NCBI GenBank assembly: GCA_022706175.1 | Contig: JAKJDB010000004.1 | Location: 1 to 18,919, forward strand | DNA from: Candidatus Zhuqueibacterota bacterium | GTDB lineage: Bacteria > KSB1 > UBA2214 | Length of the DNA: 18,919 nt | Reading direction: 5' to 3' | Shown here: positions 6,917 through 13,918 of the stretch, in pieces | Layout of the letters: each line of letters opens with the position of its first letter | How positions within the stretch are numbered: the first letter of the stretch is position 1 | The notes under the pieces: generated by a model | Told to the model about the DNA's origin: nothing | The model's input: only the letters and a program-made list of their open reading frames with translations | The model's database searches: none | Translations under genes and position numbers: made by a program

Positions 6917-8389
6917 TTACGGTTTTACCATAATATCGACGCAAGCAGAATCCTGCTGCACGAATCCCTGCTCCTCGGCGTTCCATAGTGCGCTCGCGCG
7001 TATCAGCGCCTGGCGCACGTTGAAAAGTCGCAGCAAAGGTTCCGCGCCTGCGGCGAACGGGACGTTCAACGCCTCCACATCGAGATCAACGACATCCTGG
7101 CCGTAGAACGCCGGGCGCGAATCCGGCGCCAGCAGCGAGACGCGAACATGGTCGAGATCCAGACCGCGGACATGGCGGGCGTACACGGCGACCCCCGGCA
7201 GGTCGCCGAATTTGTCAGGGGAGGGGTACGCATCGATCAGCTCCGGCACCGTTAGGTTGGCCTGTTCGCGGCTGCCGCCGCCACGGTAGGTCAGGTTCAA
7301 CCGGCTCAGGCTGATGTTTTCCAAGGGATAACCGGGAATGCCGGTGAGCAGACAGGCCTGCTGGGCGTCACCGGCGATGATGTTGTCGATGATGATATTC
7401 CGTAGACAACCGGGCGTCGGTGTCGACTGATCCCTGCCGCGGTTGCCCAAACGGAGAAAGATGGGGCAATGCACCTGATCCATGACAAAATTCGTGATCG
7501 AGACGTTCTCCAACCTGCCGCCGTCCACCGACTCCAATGCGATTCCTGAAGTGGGCACTCGCCACTCCGGATGGCGGCGCAGAATGCAGTTGCTGACTAC
7601 GATATGCTTAAAGTCGCCGCCTGATTCCGTGCCCAATTTAAAGCCGTTGCATGCGGTGACCAGAATGCAGTCGCTCACGGTGAGATACTCGGTGGCGCGG
7701 CGAATGCCCAGGGAAAAGCTGGCCTTTGGCACAATGGCGTCGTCCCTGCTTTCAATATAACAGTGCGAGATCTGCACAAAGCGGCTGGCATCCGGATCGA
7801 TGCCGTCGCAATAACCGTTACGAACAGCTACGCCTTCGATCAGCACATGATCGCAGCCCAGGAGGCTGACGGCATAATTGGGTGCATTGCGGATAGTCAC
7901 GTCGCGCAGGATGATGTTGCGGCAGCGTTTCAGGGCAATGGGCTTGGGGCCGCCGCGCCGGCTGCGATGGCCGTCGATGACGCCCGATCCGAGGATGGCG
8001 ATGTGCTCAATGTCCTCGCCCCAGATCAGACTGAAGTGAAAAAAACTCGTTTCATGGTCTGCTGCGTTGGCAAAAGCAAGCGTTTCATAGGGATCGAAAT
8101 CCGCGTCGTCGGGACTGGCCAGGAGCTGAGCGCCGTGATCCAGAAAGAGGGCCACATGGCTTTTCAGATGCAGGCTGCCCGACAGGTAGCAGCCGCTCGG
8201 CAGGTACACAGTGCCGCCGCCCTGACGGCTGCAGTCATCGATGGCCCGTTGCAGCGCTGCGGTGTCCTTGGTCGTGGCATCGCCCGCTGCGCCGTAATCA
8301 CGGACGTTCACCGTCGTCGTCCCTGCAGTGATGGTGGTCACGGCGACGAAAAGGAGTGACAGGATCGGCACAACGGTACGGGTGTGCAT
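6917..8389 (-). CDS. GH28-like right-handed beta-helix protein, secreted
   Basis: A 490-residue exported protein. Residues 1-22 are a signal peptide (MHTRTVVPILSLLFVAVTTITAG). Residues 27-60 have the entry motif of pectate-lyase/polygalacturonase beta-helices (VNVRDYGAAGDATTKDTAALQ, with GGGTVYLP after it). Coils follow with hallmark repeats such as RNIILRDVTIRNAPNY. The polygalacturonase acid motifs are recognisable: DGID at 195-198 and DD at 216-217. The usual GHG motif is replaced by a GFKLGTESGG stretch (249-258), so activity on galacturonan is uncertain. The start is supported by GGGGAG six bases upstream. It is the last gene of the minus-strand operon, 21 bases after the UroD-like gene. 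A role in trimming or degrading an acidic polysaccharide is inferred. Confidence 0.82.
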   Translation of the reverse strand: MHTRTVVPILSLLFVAVTTITAGTTTVNVRDYGAAGDATTKDTAALQRAIDDCSRQGGGTVYLPSGCYLSGSLHLKSHVALFLDHGAQLLASPDDADFDPYETLAFANAADHETSFFHFSLIWGEDIEHIAILGSGVIDGHRSRRGGPKPIALKRCRNIILRDVTIRNAPNYAVSLLGCDHVLIEGVAVRNGYCDGIDPDASRFVQISHCYIESRDDAIVPKASFSLGIRRATEYLTVSDCILVTACNGFKLGTESGGDFKHIVVSNCILRRHPEWRVPTSGIALESVDGGRLENVSITNFVMDQVHCPIFLRLGNRGRDQSTPTPGCLRNIIIDNIIAGDAQQACLLTGIPGYPLENISLSRLNLTYRGGGSREQANLTVPELIDAYPSPDKFGDLPGVAVYARHVRGLDLDHVRVSLLAPDSRPAFYGQDVVDLDVEALNVPFAAGAEPLLRLFNVRQALIRASALWNAEEQGFVQQDSACVDIMVKP

Positions 8390-8410
8390 AGGCTGCTCCC
8401 CTGGGAAAGG

Positions 8411-9661
8411 TTAGAAACCCTTTACGGTCTCCAGCATGGTCACGATGTTTTCCACCGGCGTGTGGGCTTGAATGTTGTGAACCGTATTAAAAATGAATCC
8501 GCCGTTTTTGCTAAAAATTTCGCAGCGCCGCAGCACCTGCTCGCGCACCTGTTCCGCTGTGCCAAAGGGCAAAGTCTTTTGTGTATCCACACCGCCGCCC
8601 CAAAAAGTCAGTTGATCGCCGAACCGGGCTTTCAGTGTTTCCGGGTTCATGCCTGCGGCGGAGCACTGCACCGGATTCATGATATCGAATCCAGCGTCGA
8701 TCAACGCCGGTAGAAGCGGAAGGATCGCTCCGCAGGTGTGCTTGAAGGTTTTCCAGGTGGTGTGTTGATGAATCCAGCCGTTGATCTGCTTATAATAGGG
8801 CAGATAGAGCGATCGAAACGTCTGCTCCGAGCAAAAGGTGGAGCTCTGTGTTCCAAAATCGGTGCCGCAGATGAAAACCGCGTCCACCTGGTTGCCTATC
8901 CGGGCGTGGATCTTGGCCAGGTTTTGCAGGGCGATTTCCGTCTGTGCTGTGAAAACTTGATGGATATAGTCTTGCCGGGTGACGGTGGAGATATACCATT
9001 CCTCCACATCGCGGATGCCTTTAGGGTATTTCAAGAACGGCGCCGGCACCAGGGCGATGTCGCCCAGTGCGGTTCCGCCAAAGGAGGCGATGATGCCGCG
9101 GCCGGTGCGTTGGGCGGCCTCGACCTCCTGCTGATAATAGTCCAGGTCCTCATTCGAAATGAGGGTGAACTCTTCCAGATTGTCGCGCGGATCGAGCGCC
9201 TCCTCGCGCAACGGCGGCTGACGGATGATCGAGTCGAAATAAAAGCCGTTTTTGGGCATCCGGCCGCTCGGCGGCGCCGACAGATCGCCCTTGGGATAAA
9301 TCAGCAGGTCGCCGTTTTCACTCCGCGTGGTTTTGAAATGTTTGGACACCAGGATCTCCATGCCGTTGTCCATGCGGAAGGGCTTCCAGTTTTCATTGAC
9401 AAAACCGAACAGCGTCTCGCGACCGATCACCCCCTGCACGTCGATGCCCATGGCCTGCATGAGATCTTCATCGATCCAGCCGAGCATCTGGTACGGTTCG
9501 TGCACCTTGACCGGCCGCTTTTCCAGTCCGTAATACTCGCGCAAAGCGGCCACGCAGGTGTAATGAATGCCCGTGACCGCGGTGGCGCCGAAATCCACCG
9601 GGATTTTATCGCTGGTTTGGTGCTGCAGGCTGGCAACAACGCGCGCTTTGCTGGTGGTCAT
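8411..9661 (-). CDS. uroporphyrinogen decarboxylase (URO-D) family protein
   Basis: A 416-residue cytoplasmic TIM-barrel protein of the URO-D/MtaA superfamily. A GTG at 9667 is in frame but lies inside the Shine-Dalgarno AGGAGG (9672-9667); ATG 9661, 5 bases after it, is the sensible start. Features include an HTCG motif (His308, Cys310) in the position of the zinc-binding H-x-C of corrinoid methyltransferases, the GGGVDTQKTL loop (355-364) in place of GN-[IL]-D/C, and a conserved GTAEQV followed by the terminal VHNIQAHTPVEN motif. The third zinc cysteine expected in MtaA/CmuA after GN is absent (Asp359 there). The N-terminal arginine motif of true HemE is not seen, so heme synthesis is unlikely. 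A methyl-transfer or unknown reaction is more probable. Gaps of 28 and 21 bases place it inside the polysaccharide operon. Confidence 0.8.
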   Translation of the reverse strand: MTTSKARVVASLQHQTSDKIPVDFGATAVTGIHYTCVAALREYYGLEKRPVKVHEPYQMLGWIDEDLMQAMGIDVQGVIGRETLFGFVNENWKPFRMDNGMEILVSKHFKTTRSENGDLLIYPKGDLSAPPSGRMPKNGFYFDSIIRQPPLREEALDPRDNLEEFTLISNEDLDYYQQEVEAAQRTGRGIIASFGGTALGDIALVPAPFLKYPKGIRDVEEWYISTVTRQDYIHQVFTAQTEIALQNLAKIHARIGNQVDAVFICGTDFGTQSSTFCSEQTFRSLYLPYYKQINGWIHQHTTWKTFKHTCGAILPLLPALIDAGFDIMNPVQCSAAGMNPETLKARFGDQLTFWGGGVDTQKTLPFGTAEQVREQVLRRCEIFSKNGGFIFNTVHNIQAHTPVENIVTMLETVKGF

Positions 9662-9689
9662 ATACACCTCCTCTTGGCTGGACGGGCGG

Positions 9690-11384
9690 TCAGTTCACCG
9701 CTTGTTGAATCACCAGGTAAATGGTGGCCATCTGGGCGCCGACGGTGATCAGATCCTTGGCGATCATCCACCAGTCGCGTTCCGGCTTCTCCGGCACAAA
9801 GATGGTATCTCCGACTTCAATAATGGTGTCATCGTTCGGCTTCATCCATTCCCCGGTTTTGTTCTTGATGATGCGGACTTTATTTTTGCGTACGTTCCAG
9901 TTGTAGCCGCCTGCTTCCTGCAGATAGTAATTCATCGTCTGCCCCGGCTTGTAGATGTATAAACCGGGATTCACCACTTGACCGGTCAGTTTGACCGTCT
10001 GCTCCTGGGCCGGGATGATGATCAGATCGCGGTCGCGCAGCACGATGTCCTGGGTGTGGTCCTTTTGCTCGAACAGCGCGATAAAATCCACTCCCATGCC
10101 GCCGACGAGCTCGCGCGATTTGATTTTAAAGTATTCGCGTTCGTTGACGGTCATCTCGGCCACATTCATTTTTTTCAGCCGTTCGAATTCCGGATCGCGC
10201 GTATCCTCATCGGCGCGGCGGATGACATAGGCGTTTTTCAGCGACGCTTCGGAAGTGAACCCGCCGGCCTGGGCGATCACTTCCGACAGATGGCTCGATT
10301 TCTGGCTGATGGCGTAAAGGCCGGGGCGCAGCACTTCGCCGACGACCTCCACGTTGCTCTGTTCATGATACTTGGTAAAAGAACGCACATAGAGGCGGTC
10401 GTCCGGCTGCAGGGGCAACAGCCAATTCTGCGGATCGGTCAGATCCACGCGCAGGGTCGTGGCCAGACTGCCTTTGCCGCTGAAACGGACGATCTCGAGG
10501 TAGGACGAGTCTGCATCCGAGGTAAAGCCATGCGCCATTCTCAGCAGATCGCCGATACGATCGCCGGCCGCATATTCAAAGATGGCGGGCGCCTTTACCG
10601 CGCCGTTCACATCGATCTGGCTGCCCGACTCTTGACGGCTGGGCACAATGATCACATCGCCGTTGCGTAAAAAGGGGTTGGCCTGCAGATCGCCGGTCAG
10701 TTGATAGCGCAGCAGATCCGCTGCCATCCGGCCGCCATTCTTGCGCTGCACCACGATGTTGCGTTGCGAGGCCTCGTTTTGACGCAACAGCGCTTCCTCT
10801 TGAATCTGCGAGGTCTGCATGGTGATCTCTGACCGCATCGGCGTGTCTACCTGAGTCTGCTGGGTCTGTGACAGGACGGAGAGCTTTTTTTTCAATCCGC
10901 CGGCCAGGGTGATGGCATCCGACACACGCTGCAGTCCGCTGACCGTCACCAGCCCGGGCTTGTACACTGCACCGGTGACCGAGACACGAAAGGTGCGCAG
11001 CGTGAACAGGGAGATCGTTATCTCACGGCTGGTATATTTGGCGCGCAGCAGATTCATGATTCGGCTGCGCGCATCGGCCAGAGATAGATCCGCCACCGTC
11101 AGCGTGCCGACGTTGGGGATCGACAGGTTTCCCTCCGGATCGACCATGATCTGATGACGTATTTCCGGGGTGGAGAGGATGATGATGGACAGCACATCTC
11201 CGGGGCCCAGAATATACTCTGCAGCATCCACCGGGCCTTCCAACACCGGGGATTCCGGCAGCGGTTGCAGCTCCGATTTGTGTAGAACAGACTCCAGGCT
11301 GGAAAATTGCCGCGCGGTTTCGGCGAGGTTCTGGCCCAGCAGCAGGCCGGTGGACAGCAGCAGCATTAAAAACGTTGAACGCAT
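9690..11384 (-). CDS. polysaccharide export protein (OPX/Wza-like) with four SLBB domains
   Basis: A 564-residue outer-membrane polysaccharide export protein. ATG 11384 is chosen over 11414 because GGAG lies 5 bases before it and the protein then begins with a signal peptide (MRSTFLMLLLSTGLLLGQ). There is no lipobox cysteine. Residues 57-138 are the Poly_export domain (YILGPGDVLSI, GNLSIPNVGTL). SLBB domains start near 134 (VSVTGAVYKPG), 257 (IDVNGAVKAPA), 345 (VEVVGEVLRPG) and 465 (KLTGQVVNPG). Residues about 165-210 are a Gln/Glu-rich insert. The last 25 residues (WWMIAKDLITVGAQ onward) form a helix like the one that spans the outer membrane in Wza. The protein should form the exit channel for a polymer made with the upstream nucleotide-sugar enzymes. 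No tyrosine autokinase (Wzc) is visible here. Confidence 0.9.
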   Translation of the reverse strand: MRSTFLMLLLSTGLLLGQNLAETARQFSSLESVLHKSELQPLPESPVLEGPVDAAEYILGPGDVLSIIILSTPEIRHQIMVDPEGNLSIPNVGTLTVADLSLADARSRIMNLLRAKYTSREITISLFTLRTFRVSVTGAVYKPGLVTVSGLQRVSDAITLAGGLKKKLSVLSQTQQTQVDTPMRSEITMQTSQIQEEALLRQNEASQRNIVVQRKNGGRMAADLLRYQLTGDLQANPFLRNGDVIIVPSRQESGSQIDVNGAVKAPAIFEYAAGDRIGDLLRMAHGFTSDADSSYLEIVRFSGKGSLATTLRVDLTDPQNWLLPLQPDDRLYVRSFTKYHEQSNVEVVGEVLRPGLYAISQKSSHLSEVIAQAGGFTSEASLKNAYVIRRADEDTRDPEFERLKKMNVAEMTVNEREYFKIKSRELVGGMGVDFIALFEQKDHTQDIVLRDRDLIIIPAQEQTVKLTGQVVNPGLYIYKPGQTMNYYLQEAGGYNWNVRKNKVRIIKNKTGEWMKPNDDTIIEVGDTIFVPEKPERDWWMIAKDLITVGAQMATIYLVIQQAVN

Positions 11385-11444
11385 AAAAACTCCAGAGTAG
11401 TTAACTTTCAGCACGGTTGAACGAGGTGTTCGCCGTCCGGCCGC

Positions 11445-12545
11445 TCAGCAGCCGGAGATATTTTTGAATACTTCTACAATGCGTTGCCCGGCTTGTCCGT
11501 CCCACAAGGGCGGAATGGCTTTGCGCTCCAGACGGCCGGCCAAGGCTTCCCGGGCGTAATGAACCATGGCGTCGACGGTCAGCGGCACCAGCCGGTTGGA
11601 TCCCAGCGTGATCGTGATCGGTCTTTCCGTGTTCTCACGCAGGGTCAGACAGGGAATGTTGAGATAGGTCGTTTCCTCCTGAATGCCGCCGGAATCGGTG
11701 ATCACATAGCGGGCTTGACTCATCAAGCGAAGGAAGGCCAGATACCCCAGCGGTTCAGCCAGGAGCAGACGGTCCAATGAGCGGATCAGCGGATCAAAGC
11801 CGAATTGGCTCACCATTTTCCGCGTGCGCGGATGGATGGGGAAGACGATGGGCGTCTCTTTCTGCAGGATCTCCACGGCCGACAGGATGCGCCGCAGAAC
11901 TTGCGGGTTATCCACGTTCGAAGGCCGGTGCAGCGTCATCAGCGCATACTGATGGGCCTGGACGCCCAGCTCCTGTTGAATGGTCGATGACCGGCTTTTG
12001 CCAAGATGCTCCACCAACGAGTCGATCATCACGTTTCCCACCAGGTGCATTTTTCTTGGATCGGTTCCCTCTTTCATCAGGTGATCCCAACCGCTCTGCT
12101 CGGTGATGAAGAACAGATCGCTGATGCGATCGGTCAGCAACCGGTTGATCTCTTCGGGCATGGTGCGATCCATGCTGCGCAGACCGGATTCCACATGGGC
12201 GATGGGGATATGCAGCTTGGCCGCCACCAGGCTGACCGCCAGAGTCGAGTTGACGTCGCCCACCACCAGCACCCAGTCAGGCCGCTCCTGCATAAAAATT
12301 TTTTCCACCGCCACCATTACCGCTGCGGTCTGCTCCGCATGGGTGCCGGAGCCCACACCGAGATAGAGATCCGGCTCCGGCATCTCCAATTCGACAAAAA
12401 AAGTGTGCGACATCTTGGCATCGTAATGCTGGCCTGTATGCAGCAGCACGGGCTGAAAATGCGGATCCGCTGCCATGCGGCGGTGGATGGGCGCCACTTT
12501 CATGAAATTCGGGCGAGCGCCCACCACGTTGACGATTTTAATCAT
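11445..12545 (-). CDS. wecB: UDP-N-acetylglucosamine 2-epimerase (non-hydrolysing)
   Basis: A 366-residue cytoplasmic enzyme interconverting UDP-GlcNAc and UDP-ManNAc for surface polysaccharide. The family motifs are all present: GARPNFMK at the N-terminus, TGQHYD (37-42), GDVNST with Asp97, HVESGLRS with Glu119, PEEINR with Glu131/132, LHRPSNVD with His206, and SGGIQEE in the C-terminal UDP-binding half. The catalytic Asp, two Glu and His match the bacterial WecB/MnaA pattern, and the length is standard. The Shine-Dalgarno before ATG 12545 is weak. It sits 51 bases after the rfbB stop and 60 bases before the export protein, in one operon. UDP-ManNAc dehydrogenase is not nearby, so whether ManNAc or ManNAcA is used is unknown. 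Confidence 0.95.
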   Translation of the reverse strand: MIKIVNVVGARPNFMKVAPIHRRMAADPHFQPVLLHTGQHYDAKMSHTFFVELEMPEPDLYLGVGSGTHAEQTAAVMVAVEKIFMQERPDWVLVVGDVNSTLAVSLVAAKLHIPIAHVESGLRSMDRTMPEEINRLLTDRISDLFFITEQSGWDHLMKEGTDPRKMHLVGNVMIDSLVEHLGKSRSSTIQQELGVQAHQYALMTLHRPSNVDNPQVLRRILSAVEILQKETPIVFPIHPRTRKMVSQFGFDPLIRSLDRLLLAEPLGYLAFLRLMSQARYVITDSGGIQEETTYLNIPCLTLRENTERPITITLGSNRLVPLTVDAMVHYAREALAGRLERKAIPPLWDGQAGQRIVEVFKNISGC

Positions 12546-12596
12546 ACACGGCCTGTTCGGTGACGGTGGACAGAAGGACTCGGGATCGCAGCGTAT

Positions 12597-13604
12597 TCAT
12601 AGGTCTTTGCGATAATTCTGTTTGTAAAATGCAAGATACTCGCCGGTTTTGAGCCGGGTCCACCAGGCGCGATGCTCCTGGTACCAGGCGATGGTGGAGG
12701 CGATGGCCTGATCAAACGCAAAGGCCGGCCGCCAGCCCAGGCTGCGGATTTTTGCCGTGTCCACCGAATAGCGGCGATCATGTCCCAGACGGTCCTGAAC
12801 AAAGCTCTTCAGGCTTTCGGGCTTGTTCAGGGTTTTGAGAATCGTATCCGTAATTTGCAGATTCGTAAGCTCATTGCCCGCACCGATGTTGTACACCTGT
12901 CCGTCGCGGCCGTGTTCGATGAGAAAGTCGACCGCGGCGCAGTGATCCAGCACATAGATCCAGTCACGTACGTTGAGACCGTCTCCATAGATCGGCAGGC
13001 TTTTGTCCTCCAGCGCGTTGGTGACAAAAAGCGGGATCAGTTTTTCCGGATATTGCCAGGGGCCATAATTGTTCGAACAGCGGGTGATGATCACCGGCAG
13101 CTTGTAGGTGACAAAATAGGAAAAGGCCAACCGATCGGCGCCCGCTTTGGACGCCGAGTAGGGGCTGGAGGGCTCCAAGGTATCGGTCTCTTTGAAAGAG
13201 CCGTTGATGATGCTGCCATAGACTTCATCGGTGCTGATCTGAATGAATTTTTTGACCTTGTTTTTACGCGCTGCTTCCAAAAGAACAAAAGCGCCGTAGA
13301 CATCGGTCTTGATGAAATCATCCGGCTGACCGATGGAACGGTCCACATGGCTTTCGGCGGCAAAGTTGACCACCACGTCAATGTCCGGCATGATCTGATC
13401 TACCAGCCGGCTGTCGCAGATATCGCCCTTGATGAAGCGATAGTTCGATCGCTGGTCGATGTCAGTCAGATTCTCCAGATTGCCGGCATAAGTCAGCTTG
13501 TCCAAATTGGTGATCTGCACGGCTCGATCGTACCGCTGCAGCAGAAAGCGGATAAAATTGCTGCCGATGAATCCGGCGCCGCCGGTAACCAGATAGCGGG
13601 TCAT
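12597..13604 (-). CDS. rfbB: dTDP-glucose 4,6-dehydratase
   Basis: A 335-residue extended SDR enzyme that converts dTDP-glucose to dTDP-4-keto-6-deoxyglucose, the entry point to rhamnose and other deoxysugars. It shows the NAD motif GGAGFIG (8-14), DKLTYAGN (35-42), FAAESHVDRSI (81-91), the active-site STDEVYG (124-130) and Tyr149-x3-Lys153 in PYSASK, followed by TRCSNNYGP and the substrate loop IYGDGLNVRDW. AGAAGGA lies 7-8 bases before ATG 13604. It is the first gene of the minus-strand operon, read from the promoter at 13745-13776 after a leader of roughly 135 bases. The partners rmlA, rmlC and rmlD are not in the window, so the final sugar is unknown. Confidence 0.96.
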   Translation of the reverse strand: MTRYLVTGGAGFIGSNFIRFLLQRYDRAVQITNLDKLTYAGNLENLTDIDQRSNYRFIKGDICDSRLVDQIMPDIDVVVNFAAESHVDRSIGQPDDFIKTDVYGAFVLLEAARKNKVKKFIQISTDEVYGSIINGSFKETDTLEPSSPYSASKAGADRLAFSYFVTYKLPVIITRCSNNYGPWQYPEKLIPLFVTNALEDKSLPIYGDGLNVRDWIYVLDHCAAVDFLIEHGRDGQVYNIGAGNELTNLQITDTILKTLNKPESLKSFVQDRLGHDRRYSVDTAKIRSLGWRPAFAFDQAIASTIAWYQEHRAWWTRLKTGEYLAFYKQNYRKDL

Positions 13605-13643
13605 GATGGAATCCTTCTTCTAATGATTCTGATAGGCTTACTG

Positions 13644-13676
13644 CCGGCGTCGGGCTTGGTGAACCCAGTCCGCCGG
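13644..13676 (-). other. leader stem-loop in the rfbB 5' untranslated region
   Basis: CGCCGG (13671-13676) and CCGGCG (13644-13649) pair over 6 bp. Between them GGGTT and an AGCCC stretch can extend the stem. It lies about 40 bases upstream of the rfbB start, inside the transcript predicted from 13745-13776. There is no T-run after it on the minus strand. The role is unknown; it could affect translation or stability. Confidence 0.3.
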
Positions 13677-13744
13677 ACATCTGTAGATACGGTAAATCGG
13701 CCGAGTCTGCGGAGAATTCGGGTGTTCAAGTTGTTATTAATTTT

Positions 13745-13776
13745 CAAATTTACAAAGCGTACCGATGAAAGTCAAA
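13745..13776 (-). promoter_or_regulatory. promoter of the polysaccharide operon (Bacteroidetes-type match)
   Basis: Read on the minus strand, TTTG (13776-13773) is followed by 20 bases and then TAAATTTG (13752-13745). This is an exact match to the Bacteroidetes primary-sigma consensus TTTG-N19-21-TAnnTTTG. The same bases also read as sigma70-like TTGACT (13775-13770), 17 bases, TAAATT (13752-13747). Transcription would start near 13740 and lead into rfbB. Confidence 0.6.
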
Positions 13777-13810
13777 CGGTTTCTCCCGGCTGATGCGGCC
13801 ATGGTTGTCC

Positions 13811-13841
13811 TTTGAAAATTGATTTAAATGCCCTACATTAA
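13811..13841 (+). promoter_or_regulatory. possible nadE promoter
   Basis: TTTG (13811-13814), 19 bases, then TACATTAA (13834-13841) matches the Bacteroidetes-type pattern except for the last two bases. The same stretch reads as TTGAAA (13812-13817), 16 bases, TACATT. It points at nadE and is back to back with the operon promoter at 13745-13776. Confidence 0.4.
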
Positions 13842-13876
13842 TACCTTCACAGATGAGCCGGCCCGGCCGCGAAAGC

Positions 13877-13893
13877 CTGTGCCGGCGGCACAG
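13877..13893 (+). other. perfect hairpin in the nadE leader
   Basis: CTGTGCC (13877-13883), loop GGC, GGCACAG (13887-13893) form a perfect 7-bp stem 25 bases before the nadE ATG. A second GC-rich self-complementary stretch lies just upstream (13857-13869). No T-run follows. It may slow ribosome or polymerase entry, or be an operator; nothing identifies a regulator. Confidence 0.4.
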
Positions 13894-13918
13894 CAAGCGA
13901 TCAAAATAGGCTGATACT

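Noticed and set aside
8411..9667. GTG 9667 as start of the UroD-like gene
   Set aside because: The GTG lies inside the AGGAGG ribosome site; ATG 9661 is correctly spaced.
8738..9748. 336-residue plus-strand frame opposite the UroD-like gene
   Set aside because: The minus-strand gene has a perfect AGGAGG and family motifs. The plus frame has neither.
13462..13680. Minus-strand frame starting in the rfbB leader
   Set aside because: Out of frame with rfbB and overlapping its coding start; ATG 13604 has a good ribosome site.
12672..13793. 373-residue plus-strand frame opposite rfbB
   Set aside because: It covers the rfbB gene, which has all family motifs. The plus frame reads through by codon bias and then runs into the AT-rich promoter gap; it has no ribosome site and no known domain.
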